Notes: generated by a model from the letters alone, not told the origin. A DNA stretch of 64,000 nucleotides from a virus (IMGVR_UViG_3300048687_000070:1-64000); one strand, 5' to 3'; positions 53,718-63,358 are shown, counted from the stretch's first letter. Program-made: numbers and translations.

Positions 53718-54182
53718 ATGCCTCGTACCGCCAAGCCGGCGACCCTGAAGTTGATCGAGGGCCGGGCGGTCGGCCGGGACTCCGGGGGCCGCAAGGTCGA
53801 GAAGGGGCCGGCCTTCAAGCGGGTCCCGCCGGAGGCCCCGGAGTGGCTGTCCGAGGAGGCGGCCGCGGAGTGGGAGCGGGTGATGCCGGAGCTGTCCCGC
53901 CTGGATCTGGTGAAGGAGTCGGACCGGGCGGCCCTGGCGTCCTACTGCGAGGCGTGGGCGACGTTCCGCGAGGCGACGGAGACGGTTCAACGCGACGGTC
54001 TGACGATCGAGGCGCGGCAGGGAACGCTCGCGCACCCTGCGGTGGCGATCGCCCGCGCGGCGGGCCGCGAAGTGCGGTCGTGGGCGGCGCACTTCGGGCT
54101 GACTCCGTCGACGGAGCAGGCTCTGGCGCGAAGCGGGGGCGACGATGGCGACGAAGCGAACCCGTTCGCCGGCTCCGGCTGA
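53718..54182 (+). CDS. terS: Terminase small subunit (P27 type)
   Basis: 154 residues from ATG 53718 with GGGGAGA upstream. LKLIEGRAVGRDSGGRKVEKGPAFKRVPPEAPEWLSEEAAAEWERVMPEL and the helical DNA-binding remainder are the P27 family pattern. It recognises the packaging site and loads the large subunit. It overlaps terL by 38 bases. Confidence 0.85.
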   Translation: MPRTAKPATLKLIEGRAVGRDSGGRKVEKGPAFKRVPPEAPEWLSEEAAAEWERVMPELSRLDLVKESDRAALASYCEAWATFREATETVQRDGLTIEARQGTLAHPAVAIARAAGREVRSWAAHFGLTPSTEQALARSGGDDGDEANPFAGSG

Positions 54183-55866
54183 GCTGGGGATCAGTGCCGA
54201 GGTCGCCTGGTACATGAAGGAGCGGGGTATCCCGCTGCCGGACTGCCCGCCGAAGGTGCAGACCCCGAATCCGGGCGAGGCGCCGGGTGCGGTGTTCGAT
54301 CCGGCGAAGGTGGACCGGGTACTGACGTCGTTCCATCTGCTGCGGCACACGCAGGGCAAGTGGGCGGGCAAGCCGCTGGATCCGGATCCGTGGCAGGTGG
54401 CCTATGTGCTTGCGCCCGTCTTCGGGTGGGTGCGCTGGGACGACGAGGCCGAGGGCTACGTGCGGATCGTCCGCAAACTGTACGTGGACGTGCCACGGCG
54501 TAACGGTAAGACGACGCTGTCGGGAGGCATCGCCGTCTACCTGATGGCGGCGGACTCCGAGCCGGGCGCCCAGGTGTACGCCGCGGCGACCAGCGAGAAG
54601 CAGGCCCGGTACACGTTCGACCCGATCAAGACGATCGCGGAGCGGGCGCCGGCGTTGAAGGGCAACGTCAAGGCGTACACGAAGAAGATCACGCACCCGG
54701 CGTCGGGCTCATACTTCACGGTGGTCTCGTCGGTGGCGGAGGCCCTGCATGGGGCGAATGTCCACGGTGGCATCATCGACGAGCTGCACGTCCACAAGAG
54801 CCCGGATCTCGTCGAGACGATCGAGACGGGCACCGGCTCCAGGCGTCAGCCTCTCGTGGTGATCATCACGACGGCGGATGAGGGCAAGCAGGAGTCGATC
54901 TACGACCGGAAGCGGCAGTACATCGAGCAGCTGGCCCGCGGCTCCCTGCACGACCTGGACACCTACGGCGTGGTGTGGGGCGCGGACGAGGACGACAATC
55001 CTCACGACGAGGCGACCTGGCGCAAGGCGAACCCCGGCTACGGCGTATCCCCTTCGGCCGCGTACCTGCGCGGCGCGTCCGCCGAGGCCCAGCAGTCGCC
55101 CGCGGACCTGGCGAAGTTTCTGCGCCTGCACTTGGGTATCCGCACCAAGCAGTCGACGCGCTTCCTGATGATGGACTCCTGGGACAACAACGCGGGCCTC
55201 GTCGACGAGGAGGCGCTGCGCGGCCGGGACACCTGGGGCGGCCTCGACCTCGCGTCGACGTCCGACCTGTGCGCGCTGTGCTGGCTGTTCCCGGACGACG
55301 AGACGGGAACGCTGGATGCGCTGTGGCGGTTCTGGACACCGGAGGACAACCTCAAGGCGCTGGACAAGCGCACCGCGGGCGCGGCGACGAAGTGGGTGCG
55401 GCAGGGCTACCTGACGACAACGCCCGGCAACGTCGCCGACTACGACTTCATCGTCGAGCAGATCAAGCGCGACCGGGACGCGTTCACGGTGAAGAGCATC
55501 GGCTACGACCCCTGGAACGCCTCGCAGTTGACGAACACACTGGTCGCGGAGCGGGCGCCGATGGTGAAGGTCCGGCAGGGCTTCGCCACCATGAGCCCGG
55601 TCTTGAAGGAGATTCAACGGCTGGTGCTGCAGGGCACCCCGCGGGCTCCGGCGTTGCGGCACGGCGGCCATCCGGTGGTGCGCTGGTGCGTCGACAACCT
55701 TGCCGTGACCATGGACCCGGCGGGCAATGTGAAGCCCGACAAGGCCAACTCGGGTGACAAGATCGATGGCGTGTCTGCGCTGGCCACCGCCATGGCAGAG
55801 ATCGTGGCCCGGCCCCCGAAGCGGCGTTCCGCATACGAGGACGCCGACGAAATGATGATCGTGTGA
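54145..55866 (+). CDS. terL: Terminase large subunit
   Basis: 573 residues. ATPase domain with Walker A VPRRNGKTT (116-124) and Walker B GIIDEL (209-214, Asp212/Glu213); nuclease domain starting with WGGLDLAST (Asp368) and a late acidic motif DGVSALATAMAE. HK97/phiC31-like TerL that packages DNA into proheads and cuts at cos. Confidence 0.93.
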   Translation: MATKRTRSPAPAELGISAEVAWYMKERGIPLPDCPPKVQTPNPGEAPGAVFDPAKVDRVLTSFHLLRHTQGKWAGKPLDPDPWQVAYVLAPVFGWVRWDDEAEGYVRIVRKLYVDVPRRNGKTTLSGGIAVYLMAADSEPGAQVYAAATSEKQARYTFDPIKTIAERAPALKGNVKAYTKKITHPASGSYFTVVSSVAEALHGANVHGGIIDELHVHKSPDLVETIETGTGSRRQPLVVIITTADEGKQESIYDRKRQYIEQLARGSLHDLDTYGVVWGADEDDNPHDEATWRKANPGYGVSPSAAYLRGASAEAQQSPADLAKFLRLHLGIRTKQSTRFLMMDSWDNNAGLVDEEALRGRDTWGGLDLASTSDLCALCWLFPDDETGTLDALWRFWTPEDNLKALDKRTAGAATKWVRQGYLTTTPGNVADYDFIVEQIKRDRDAFTVKSIGYDPWNASQLTNTLVAERAPMVKVRQGFATMSPVLKEIQRLVLQGTPRAPALRHGGHPVVRWCVDNLAVTMDPAGNVKPDKANSGDKIDGVSALATAMAEIVARPPKRRSAYEDADEMMIV

Positions 55867-55878
55867 CGGGGGTGGGCT

Positions 55879-56097
55879 GTGTTCGCGTGGCGTCGTACCG
55901 CAGTGCGTAAGCGGGTTGTGGTGAACCTGGCGGACAAGGCTTTCTCCGGGGTGCTGTGGGCGCAGCGCGGCCCGCTCCTGGTCCTGCGCGACGTGGAACT
56001 GCTGGAGGCCGGCCGGGAGGCTGCGCGGGTGGATGGCGAGGTCGTCGTGGAGCGGTCCCGCATCGAGTTCACCCAGGTGCTGGCGGGCGGTGGCTGA
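55879..56097 (+). CDS. Small head-module protein
   Basis: 72 residues from GTG. Beta-rich: VVVNLADKAFSGVLWAQRGPLLVLRDVELLEAGREA. A conserved small gene between terL and portal in Streptomyces phages; role unknown. Its stop overlaps the portal ATG. Confidence 0.55.
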   Translation: MFAWRRTAVRKRVVVNLADKAFSGVLWAQRGPLLVLRDVELLEAGREAARVDGEVVVERSRIEFTQVLAGGG

Positions 56098-58031
56098 TGG
56101 CGTTCGTGGTGTCCTCTGGGCAGATGCAGCTGACGGGTGCGGGGTCGCTGCTGTCGTATGGGGCGGCGTCGCCGCTGTCGCAGGCATCGTGGGAATACGC
56201 GGCGATGTGGCGGGCTCAGCCGCAGGTGCGCACGGTGGTCAACTTCCTGGCCAGGAACATTGCGCAGCTCGGCCTGCACACGTACCGCCGGGTGTCGGAC
56301 ACGGACCGGCAGCGCCTGACGGATCATCCTGTGGCGCAGCTCCTCGGCGAGCCGCTGCCACGGGTGACGACATACCGGCTCATTGAGCGCCTGATCTCGG
56401 ATCTGGCGATCTACGACGAGGCGTACTGGATCAAATGGAATCGTGACGGCCGCCGACTGCTGCTCCCGGTCCCGCCCACGCTGATCCGCCCCTCTGAGGG
56501 CAACTGGGTCGCACCCAAGGAGTACGTGACGGCCGGCGGGATCAAGTTCGATCCGGAGCAGGTCGTGCACTTCCACGGCTATTCGCCGGAGGATCTAGTC
56601 GTCGGGGCCTCGCCGTTGGATGCCCTGCGTGCGCTGCTCCTTGAGGAGAGCGAGTCGACGAAGCAGCGGGCCGCGATGTGGCGCAACGGCGCCCGCGCGA
56701 CCGGTGTGCTGGTGCGTCCCGCGGATGCCGAACCGTGGTCGCCGGAGGCGAAGCGGCGGTTCGGTGAGATGTGGCGGACGTTCTCGCAGGGGGGTGGCGC
56801 CGAGGGCGGTACGCCGATCCTTGAGGACGGCATGACGTATGACCAGATCGCGATCGATCCGCAGCGCGCCCAGTACATCGAGTCCCGCAAGCTGTCGCGC
56901 GAGGAGGTCGCTGCGGCCTACCACATTCCTCCGCCGCTGGTCGGGATCCTGGATCACGCGACGTACTCGAACATCACCGAGCAGCACAAGATTCTCTATC
57001 AGGACACGCTCGGCCCTTGGCTGACGATGGTGCAGCAGGAGGTTTCGGCGAACCTGCTCTCCGACCTGCCGGACAGCAAGGACGTCTACGTCGAGTTCAA
57101 CATCGCGGAGAAAATGCGCGGGAGCTTCGAGGAGCAGGCCGCCGCCGCGTCGACGGCGACGGGCGGGCCGTGGATGACCCGCAATGAGCAGCGCGCCCGG
57201 TTCAATCTGCCGCAACTGCCGGACGGCGACGAGCTGATCACGCCGATGAACGTCACCGAGGGCGGGATGGCATCACCTCGGGACACCGCGCCGGAGCCTG
57301 ACGCACTCCCAAAAGCGCGAGCCCGGCAGGTGACCACCAAGGCCGGGCAGCCTTCGGAGGCGTCTCCGCTCGATGACCTGCGCGAGCAGTTCGCGACGGA
57401 GCTCGGTGGTCTCACCGACGCGCAGTTCGCCGACCTTGTCGAGTCGGCGCCGGGTGGCGTGGATACGGTGAGGGCCTGGTGGGAGAGCGGGCGCGCGGTG
57501 CGCCAGGCCCGCTTCCTGAAGGTCATCAACGACTACATGGTCCGCGCTGGCCTGCTTGCAGCGCGCCGCGTCCTGGATGAGTTCAACGCGTCCGGAGATG
57601 GCTGGTCCGCAGAGGTGATGGATCCCTGGCTGGCCGCGGCGGCACTGCACCACGCGGAACTGCATGACGCGGCCGGCCAGCAGGCGGCGGTGGAGGCGGC
57701 CGAAGCCCCGACCGAGGAGGGCGGCATCGCGGGCGCCCTGCTTCTGGCCGGCGGCCTGTGGGCGCTGGCCGCACTGCGGCGCAGCGAGACCGCGGTGACC
57801 GAGGCGGTGTCCTTCGGTGGTCACGATGCCGCGACGGCGTCCGGACTGAGCCACAAGGAGTGGCACACGACGAGCGGTCATCCCCGCTCGCAGCATGCCG
57901 CCTTGAACGGGGAGAAGGTCCCCGTCGACGCCCTGTTCTCCAACGGGCTGCGTTGGCCCGGCGATGCGACGGGCGATGCGGATGAGACAGCGAACTGCCG
58001 CTGCGTATTGACGTATTCACTGACGGAGTAG
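56097..58031 (+). CDS. Portal protein fused to a MuF-type head protein
   Basis: 644 residues. Residues 1-400 are an HK97-type portal (WRAQPQVRTVVNFLARNIAQLGLHTYRR; GYSPEDLVVGASPLDALRALL; REEVAAAYHIPPPLVGILD). After a flexible linker (about 395-430), the C-terminal 200 residues carry MuF-like features ending ALNGEKVPVDALFSNGLRWPGD and ETANCRC. The portal forms the dodecameric DNA gate; MuF domains assist head assembly or enter with DNA. They are usually separate genes. Confidence 0.88.
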   Translation: MAFVVSSGQMQLTGAGSLLSYGAASPLSQASWEYAAMWRAQPQVRTVVNFLARNIAQLGLHTYRRVSDTDRQRLTDHPVAQLLGEPLPRVTTYRLIERLISDLAIYDEAYWIKWNRDGRRLLLPVPPTLIRPSEGNWVAPKEYVTAGGIKFDPEQVVHFHGYSPEDLVVGASPLDALRALLLEESESTKQRAAMWRNGARATGVLVRPADAEPWSPEAKRRFGEMWRTFSQGGGAEGGTPILEDGMTYDQIAIDPQRAQYIESRKLSREEVAAAYHIPPPLVGILDHATYSNITEQHKILYQDTLGPWLTMVQQEVSANLLSDLPDSKDVYVEFNIAEKMRGSFEEQAAAASTATGGPWMTRNEQRARFNLPQLPDGDELITPMNVTEGGMASPRDTAPEPDALPKARARQVTTKAGQPSEASPLDDLREQFATELGGLTDAQFADLVESAPGGVDTVRAWWESGRAVRQARFLKVINDYMVRAGLLAARRVLDEFNASGDGWSAEVMDPWLAAAALHHAELHDAAGQQAAVEAAEAPTEEGGIAGALLLAGGLWALAALRRSETAVTEAVSFGGHDAATASGLSHKEWHTTSGHPRSQHAALNGEKVPVDALFSNGLRWPGDATGDADETANCRCVLTYSLTE

Positions 58032-58033
58032 CC

Positions 58034-58921
58034 ATGCGGATCAAATCCTGCCCGGTGCGGATCAAGGCCGCGGGCACCCATGAAGGCACCGACGAGGGCG
58101 TGTTCGAGGCCATCGTCGCCGCCTACAACCTGGACAGCGTCGGCGACAAGATCGCGCCGGGCGCATTCGCCGAGACCCTCGCCGAGTGGAAGGGGCGCGG
58201 CGACCCGATCCCGGTCCTGTGGTCGCACATGTCCCACGACCCCGAGTACCACATCGGCTACGTCGAGGATGCCGAGGAGCGCCCTGAGGGCCTGTGGGTG
58301 AAGGCCCGCATCGACCTCGACGAGGGCACGAAGGCCGCCCAGGTCTACAAGCTGATGAAGGGCCGCCGGGTCACCCAGTTCTCCTTCGCCTACGACGTGG
58401 AAGAGGGCTCCTGGGTCGACGAGAAGGAAGGCCCCGGCCACTACGAGCTGCGCAAGCTGAAGCTGTACGAGGTGGGCCCGACACTGATCGGAGCCAATCA
58501 GGCCACCGAGCTGCTGGACGTGAAGTCCGCGGCCGGTGCCTCTCTGCGCATCGCCATGGACGGCGCGACCACGCAGTTCGCCGACGAGGCGTGCACGGCC
58601 GTCGAGAAGGCCATGGACGACCACCTCACGCACGTGCGCGAGGCCGTGACCGCGGCCATCGACGCCAAGGCTGGCAGGACGCTGTCGGCCGCCAACGAGG
58701 AACGCGTTCGTGAGATCGCGCGCCTTTCCACGGAGCTGCTGGACTCCCTGCCCTCCAGCACCGAAGACGCCGAGAAGGCCACGCCGACCCCGCCTGAGTC
58801 CGCCTCGCCGCAGGAGCCTGCGGCCAAGGCCGACGAGCAGGCCCGGCCCGGAACCGCCTCGCTCCGTCTGCGCACCGACATCGAGGTTTTCGCCCTCGGT
58901 GCCTCCACGCTCACGGACTGA
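58034..58921 (+). CDS. HK97-type prohead protease
   Basis: 295 residues. The U35 protease domain (1-165) has the catalytic His65 in LWSHMSHDP, Ser117 in TQFSFAYDV and Glu146 in LYEVGPTLIG. The C-terminal 130 residues are helical and acidic, and may act as a scaffold segment. It cleaves scaffold/delta peptides during capsid maturation. Confidence 0.9.
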   Translation: MRIKSCPVRIKAAGTHEGTDEGVFEAIVAAYNLDSVGDKIAPGAFAETLAEWKGRGDPIPVLWSHMSHDPEYHIGYVEDAEERPEGLWVKARIDLDEGTKAAQVYKLMKGRRVTQFSFAYDVEEGSWVDEKEGPGHYELRKLKLYEVGPTLIGANQATELLDVKSAAGASLRIAMDGATTQFADEACTAVEKAMDDHLTHVREAVTAAIDAKAGRTLSAANEERVREIARLSTELLDSLPSSTEDAEKATPTPPESASPQEPAAKADEQARPGTASLRLRTDIEVFALGASTLTD

Positions 58922-58930
58922 GGAGACTCA

Positions 58931-60241
58931 ATGAGCAAGGTCAAGGAGCTCACGGACGAGCTCACGCATCACTTGAAGGCCCTGCAGGACATCTCGGCGA
59001 AGACCGAGGAAGAGAACCGGGACTTCACCGACGAGGAGCGTTCGCTCGTCGTCGAGCACATGGAAAAGGCCAAGGCCGCCAAGGAGTCTCTGACCCAGGC
59101 CAAGGCGGACGGCGACATGCTGAAGGCCATCGCCGAGCTCGGTGACAGCATCGGTGTCACCGAGACCAAGAGCGAGAAGCGCACCCCGTCCGGGCTGATC
59201 GTGCCCGAGCGCAAGAGCGTTGGCGAGCACTACGTCGACTCGCCGGAGTACAAGAGCCTGCTGGCCACCGCCCCCAACGGAGGGTTCGGCGCCAAGCAGC
59301 GCGTGCAGTCCCTGCCGACCGGGTTCAAGAGCCTGGTCACCGGCACCTCGGACACCTCCGGCGGCGCGTTCGTGCAGAACGACTACCTCGGCCTGCAGGT
59401 CGCCGCAGACGCCTTCCAGCGCCCGCTGACCCTGCGCGACGTCGTCACGTCCGGCACGACGACGTCCGACACCGTCGAGTACGTGCGGATGACCAGCTAC
59501 ACCAACAACGCGGCCCCGGTGGCGGAGGCCACGTCGTCGGCAGCCCCGACGGCTCCGGGCGGAGCGGGCGCCCTGGTCAACAACGCGGGGGGCGGCTACA
59601 AGCCGGAGTCGGCGCTGGCCGCGGCGAAGGTCACCACGCCGGTCCGCACGATCGCCCACTGGATCCCGATCACGAAACGGGCCCTGTCGGACGCCGCGCA
59701 GATCCGCACCCTCATCGACGCCTTCCTCCGCTACGGCCTGGAGGAGGAGCTCGAAGACCAGATGATCGGCGGTGACGGCACCGGCGAGAACTTCGAGGGC
59801 CTCGGCAACGTGTCAGGCGTGCAGGCGCAGGCCTGGGACACCAACGCGCTCACCACGCTACGCAAGGCCAAGACGAAGGTCCGCCTCGTCGGCCGCTCGC
59901 TGGCCAACGCCTACCTGCTCAACCCGGCCGACCTGGAGTCCATCGACCTCCTGCAGGACAACGAGGCCCGCTACTACTTCGGCGGCCCTGCCGGCGTCGG
60001 CACTGCAGGCACCCTGTGGGGCCTGCCGGTCATCGAGACCGAGGCCGTCCCCTCAGGCGTCGGCTACGTCGGCGACTTCCGCAAGGCGATCCTGTGGGAC
60101 CGCGAGCAGGCATCGATCAGCGTCACCGACAGCCACGCCGACTTCTTCGTCCGCAACCTCGTCGCGATCCTCGCCGAGATGCGGGCCGCGTTCGGCGTCA
60201 TCCAGCCCAACGCCTTCGTCGAGGTCGACCTCACCGCCTAA
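58931..60241 (+). CDS. Major capsid protein (HK97 fold)
   Basis: 436 residues. An N-terminal coiled-coil delta region (about 1-60) and the HK97 core (about 95-436), with typical strands ALAAAKVTTPVRTIAHWIPITKRALSDAAQI, LEDQMIGGDGTGENFEGLGN and the C-terminal FGVIQPNAFVEVDL. Directly after the protease. AGGAG upstream. Confidence 0.93.
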   Translation: MSKVKELTDELTHHLKALQDISAKTEEENRDFTDEERSLVVEHMEKAKAAKESLTQAKADGDMLKAIAELGDSIGVTETKSEKRTPSGLIVPERKSVGEHYVDSPEYKSLLATAPNGGFGAKQRVQSLPTGFKSLVTGTSDTSGGAFVQNDYLGLQVAADAFQRPLTLRDVVTSGTTTSDTVEYVRMTSYTNNAAPVAEATSSAAPTAPGGAGALVNNAGGGYKPESALAAAKVTTPVRTIAHWIPITKRALSDAAQIRTLIDAFLRYGLEEELEDQMIGGDGTGENFEGLGNVSGVQAQAWDTNALTTLRKAKTKVRLVGRSLANAYLLNPADLESIDLLQDNEARYYFGGPAGVGTAGTLWGLPVIETEAVPSGVGYVGDFRKAILWDREQASISVTDSHADFFVRNLVAILAEMRAAFGVIQPNAFVEVDLTA

Positions 60242-60251
60242 GGAGGCTGAC

Positions 60252-60464
60252 ATGACGTACCTGAATGCAGCCGCCGGCGCGGCCCGGGAGGGCAAGCAGA
60301 CGGCGGCCGTCGCCGACGCAGGCGCGGCGACCTCGGTTGTCGCCGCTGGGGCCAACCCGACGAAGGCCGAGTACGACGCGCTGCGTGCCGACTATCTGGC
60401 GCTGCGCACCAAGGTCAACGCGCTGCTGGCGGCGATGCGCACGTCCGGCCAGCTCGCGCCGTGA
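60252..60464 (+). CDS. Head fibre-like small protein
   Basis: 70 residues with AAGGAGG upstream. Ala-rich start and a coiled-coil end (ADYLALRTKVNALLAAMRTSGQL), the pattern of actinophage head-fibre or decoration proteins. Confidence 0.6.
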   Translation: MTYLNAAAGAAREGKQTAAVADAGAATSVVAAGANPTKAEYDALRADYLALRTKVNALLAAMRTSGQLAP

Positions 60465-60805
60465 CGCTCATCAACTCGCGGATGGTTCGAGGGCGGTGTC
60501 CGTGCGGCGCCGAGCATGCGGCGTGCGGTCCGCCCTCCACCAGTCAGCCGGTCCTCGAACATCTGGAGGTGGCCGCCGTGGGCGGACCGCTGAAGAAGTA
60601 CACCGTCACCTCGGCCAGCGGCGTCGAAACGGTCATGAAGCTCAACCAGGCCGACGCCCGATTCCATGGCGTCCTGGGCGAGCCGGAGCCTGCTCCTGTC
60701 GCAGGCGAGGGCGAAGAGAAGGCCCCCGTGAAGAAGCGCGCCACCAGCAACAAGGCCCGGACCGCGGCCAACAAGGACGGCGGTACGAACGGTGGCGACG
60801 ACTGA
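60461..60805 (+). CDS. Hypothetical head-module protein
   Basis: 114 residues from GTG in overlap. CPCGAEHAACG gives a metal-binding start, then a short beta domain (KKYTVTSASGVETVMKLNQADA) and a Lys/Ala tail. Conserved position in such operons; role unknown. Confidence 0.6.
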   Translation: MTLINSRMVRGRCPCGAEHAACGPPSTSQPVLEHLEVAAVGGPLKKYTVTSASGVETVMKLNQADARFHGVLGEPEPAPVAGEGEEKAPVKKRATSNKARTAANKDGGTNGGDD

Positions 60806-61346
60806 TTATCTGGCCGAACCGGCAGACCTGGCGATCTGGCTGGGCGTACCGGCCACGGACCCGAAGCTGCTACAGGCCCTGGCCGCGGCATCCAGCCGGT
60901 TCCGCGGCCAGGTTCGCCACCACGTCTCACTCGTCACCGACGACCTCCTGACGCTGGACGGCAACGGCTCGCGGTCGGTCCTGTTGCCCGCCGAGCCGGT
61001 CGCTGCCGTCACCTCGCTGCTACTGAACGGCGACCCGCTCGTGGACGGTACGGACTTCGAATGGTCCGAGGACGGCTATGTACGGCGCCTGGGCTGCGGC
61101 CTGTGGCCCAACAAGCTGCGCTGCATCCGGATCACGTACAGCCACGGCTACGCCGAGATTCCGGAGGACATCGCGGAGGCTGTTATCGATCAGGCGCGCG
61201 CCCAGCACGCTGTCCGACCTGGTGTGCAGTCCGTACAGGTGGGCGGCCAGTCGGTGGCGTTCGGCGCCCAGGCGTCGATCGGCGTGACCGCGCAGTGGTC
61301 GGCTGCGGTCGCCAAGTACCGGCTCAACCGGGGTGACCGGACATGA
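60792..61346 (+). CDS. Head-tail connector (gp6-like)
   Basis: 184 residues from GTG. LAEPADLAIWLGVPATDPKLLQALAAASSRFRGQV and the LNGDPL/YVRRLG/ITYSHGY strands match the HK97 gp6/lambda gpW-type adaptor that binds below the portal. Confidence 0.75.
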   Translation: MATTDYLAEPADLAIWLGVPATDPKLLQALAAASSRFRGQVRHHVSLVTDDLLTLDGNGSRSVLLPAEPVAAVTSLLLNGDPLVDGTDFEWSEDGYVRRLGCGLWPNKLRCIRITYSHGYAEIPEDIAEAVIDQARAQHAVRPGVQSVQVGGQSVAFGAQASIGVTAQWSAAVAKYRLNRGDRT

Positions 61347-61696
61347 CGCTGATGTTCGAACAGGCCATCGTCATCGTGAGGGCCCCGCTCGTCGCGGACC
61401 GCTACCAGAACAAGACGCGGGACTGGAGCAACGCTGCCCGTGTTCCCGTCGAGGGCGTCAACGTACAGCCGGCTGGCGCTCCCGTGCGCTCCGAGGAGGA
61501 CACCGTGGACCGGCAGACCACGGTCACCACATGGACCCTGCAGACACGGGAGGGCGTCGACCTCGATCTGATGGCGACGGACCGGGTCGAGTTCGACGGC
61601 ATGACGTTGGAAGTCGACGGCAAGGTCGGGCGCTGGCCCGATCCGTTCACCGGAGCCGTGCACCACGTCGAGGCCCGGCTGAAGGAGATCGACTAA
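61343..61696 (+). CDS. Head closure protein
   Basis: 117 residues. Beta-barrel pattern (VPVEGVNVQPAG, RVEFDGMTLEVDGKVGRWPDP) of the HK97 gp7/SPP1 gp16-like stopper family. Overlaps both neighbours. Confidence 0.65.
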   Translation: MTLMFEQAIVIVRAPLVADRYQNKTRDWSNAARVPVEGVNVQPAGAPVRSEEDTVDRQTTVTTWTLQTREGVDLDLMATDRVEFDGMTLEVDGKVGRWPDPFTGAVHHVEARLKEID

Positions 61697-62064
61697 TGGC
61701 CCGCACCCAGTTCATCCTGGACCGGCGCATGTTCAGTCAGATCGCTTCCAGTCCCGAGATGGCCGCGTACCTGCTCGCCCTGGCCAATCGCGGCAAGGCG
61801 ATCGCGGACGCGCTTGCCCCGTCCTATAGCGGCCCGACCTGGGGCGGCGGGACACGCGCGAACGACTACAAACGATCTCTGGAAGCGAAGTTGGACCGCA
61901 CCAGCTTCGGCTGGCGCAGCGAGATCGCAGCGAACGTCGCCTACGCCGTGCAGGTCGAGTTCGGCACCGGCCGCCCGTACACGTCCCAGGAGCGCCCCCA
62001 GGAAGGCCATTCACCGAAGTGGCGAACGCTGGGCCGCTCCCTGGAAGCCCTGAGGAGCACCTGA
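61696..62064 (+). CDS. Neck protein, HK97 gp10-like
   Basis: 122 residues. MAAYLLALANRGKAIADALAPSYSG then VAYAVQVEFGTGRPYTSQERPQEGHSPKW is typical of HK97 gp10 neck proteins. Start at the last base of the previous stop. Confidence 0.75.
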   Translation: MARTQFILDRRMFSQIASSPEMAAYLLALANRGKAIADALAPSYSGPTWGGGTRANDYKRSLEAKLDRTSFGWRSEIAANVAYAVQVEFGTGRPYTSQERPQEGHSPKWRTLGRSLEALRST

Positions 62065-62267
62065 TGCCCCGTATCAAGCTCGCCCACTGGCTGGGCTCTC
62101 GCAGGCCCGGCGACGAGATCGACGTGAGCGACGGGGAGGCTGCCGCGCTCGCGCGCGACGGCCGTGTCGCAGAGGTCGTCGCACCGCCTGCAGCGCTCAT
62201 GCCAGAGCCCGCCCGGGAGGCGCCGGCCGAGCCCGAGCCTGTTGTGACGGGCCGCAAGCGGCGATGA
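62064..62267 (+). CDS. Small neck-region protein
   Basis: 67 residues. IKLAHWLGSRRPGDEIDVSDGEAAALARDGRVAEVV is a compact beta motif seen in small phage proteins of this locus; a Pro/Glu-rich tail follows. Unknown role. Confidence 0.6.
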   Translation: MPRIKLAHWLGSRRPGDEIDVSDGEAAALARDGRVAEVVAPPAALMPEPAREAPAEPEPVVTGRKRR

Positions 62268-62665
62268 CGCTGCCGGTGGCGCCGATGCCCGACGTCGAGC
62301 AGGTGGCCATCGGCCTGCTGTCCGAGGTCCTCGATCCTGCGGTGACGGTCACGAGCGAGTGGCCGGAGGGGCTCGCACAAACCCTGCCGGTCGTCGCCGT
62401 ATCCCTCGGCCCCGGAGGCGGATCCGGCGTCAAGGCGGTGACCGCCAACCGCGGACTCGACATCGACATCCTCGCCGAGACGAAGGGCGAGGCGTTCGAC
62501 TTGGCGGCGCTCGTCTCCGCTCAGCTTCTGGCAGCGCAGGGCACGGTCCGGCCCGGCGCCCGCATCTACGGCGTTGAGGAGACCAGCCTCATCTGGCTGC
62601 CTGACCAGGTCACGAACATCCCCCGCTATGTGCTGGTGATGTCCCTGGTGGTTCGCCCCGCGTAG
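62264..62665 (+). CDS. Tail terminator-like protein
   Basis: 133 residues, ATGA overlap. PDVEQVAIGLLSEVLDPAVTVTSEWP, VTANRGLDIDILAETKGEAFDLAALV and YVLVMSLVVRPA fit the tail terminator/completion family (lambda gpU-like), between the neck protein and the tail tube. Confidence 0.65.
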   Translation: MTLPVAPMPDVEQVAIGLLSEVLDPAVTVTSEWPEGLAQTLPVVAVSLGPGGGSGVKAVTANRGLDIDILAETKGEAFDLAALVSAQLLAAQGTVRPGARIYGVEETSLIWLPDQVTNIPRYVLVMSLVVRPA

Positions 62666-62746
62666 CTCGACCAACCCGCGCTCCCTCACCCATTTCACCC
62701 GTCGGCGTGTGGCCGTGCGGGTCCTCGCTATGCCTGGAGGCATCCC

Positions 62747-63310
62747 GTGGCAAACGACGCCGACAACGTGCGCGTTGGTCTCAACGGTTCTGTGTACATC
62801 GCCCCGAAGGGCACGACCGCCCCGGTCGATCTGGATGCGGCGTGGGCGGACGGCTGGGTGGATCTCGGCTACCTGTCGGACGACGGCGTGGAGATGTCGT
62901 ACTCGACGGACTCGGAGGACGTGGGCGCCTGGCAGTCCCTCAGCCCGATCCGGAAGATCCTGACGGGTGTCGACATGACGCTGGCGTTCACCGCGCTGGA
63001 GTTGAAGACGTCCACGATGACGCTCTACTTCCCGAGCGCCACGATGGAGGACATCGGCGGCTCGGTCCACAAGCTCAGCATCCCGGCCGCTCCGGCGCCG
63101 GATGAGCGGGCGATCGGTCTGGAGTGGGTCGACGGCGACATCAAGAACAGGCTCGTCATCGCCCGCGGCGAGGTCACCGACCGTGAGTCGATCACGATGG
63201 CCCGCTCCGGTGCGGTCGGTCTCGGCATGACCGTGTCCGCCTATGCCGACACAGCGCCGGAGATCGCCGTGTGGCTGTCCAACGACCCCGCATGGGGTGC
63301 CGCCGCGTAG
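62747..63310 (+). CDS. Major tail protein
   Basis: 187 residues from GTG. ADNVRVGLNGSVYIAPKGTTAPVDLDAAW, VEMSYSTDSEDVGAWQSLSPIRKILTGVDMTLAFTALEL are the tail-tube pattern of actinophages. CTGGAGG is upstream. Confidence 0.88.
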   Translation: MANDADNVRVGLNGSVYIAPKGTTAPVDLDAAWADGWVDLGYLSDDGVEMSYSTDSEDVGAWQSLSPIRKILTGVDMTLAFTALELKTSTMTLYFPSATMEDIGGSVHKLSIPAAPAPDERAIGLEWVDGDIKNRLVIARGEVTDRESITMARSGAVGLGMTVSAYADTAPEIAVWLSNDPAWGAAA

Positions 63311-63321
63311 CTCCCTCTTCT

Positions 63322-63358
63322 CCCCGGCAGGCACGCACGCGGGTCGCGCCTGCCGGGG
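63322..63358 (+). terminator. Hairpin between tail tube and chaperone genes
   Basis: Eleven-base perfect arms CCCCGGCAGGC and GCCTGCCGGGG, 15-base loop. It may set a higher level of tail-tube mRNA. Confidence 0.65.

Noticed and set aside
61733-63334. Leftward open frame of 533 codons
   Set aside because: Antisense to well-supported neck and tail-tube genes; composition is that of a shadow.
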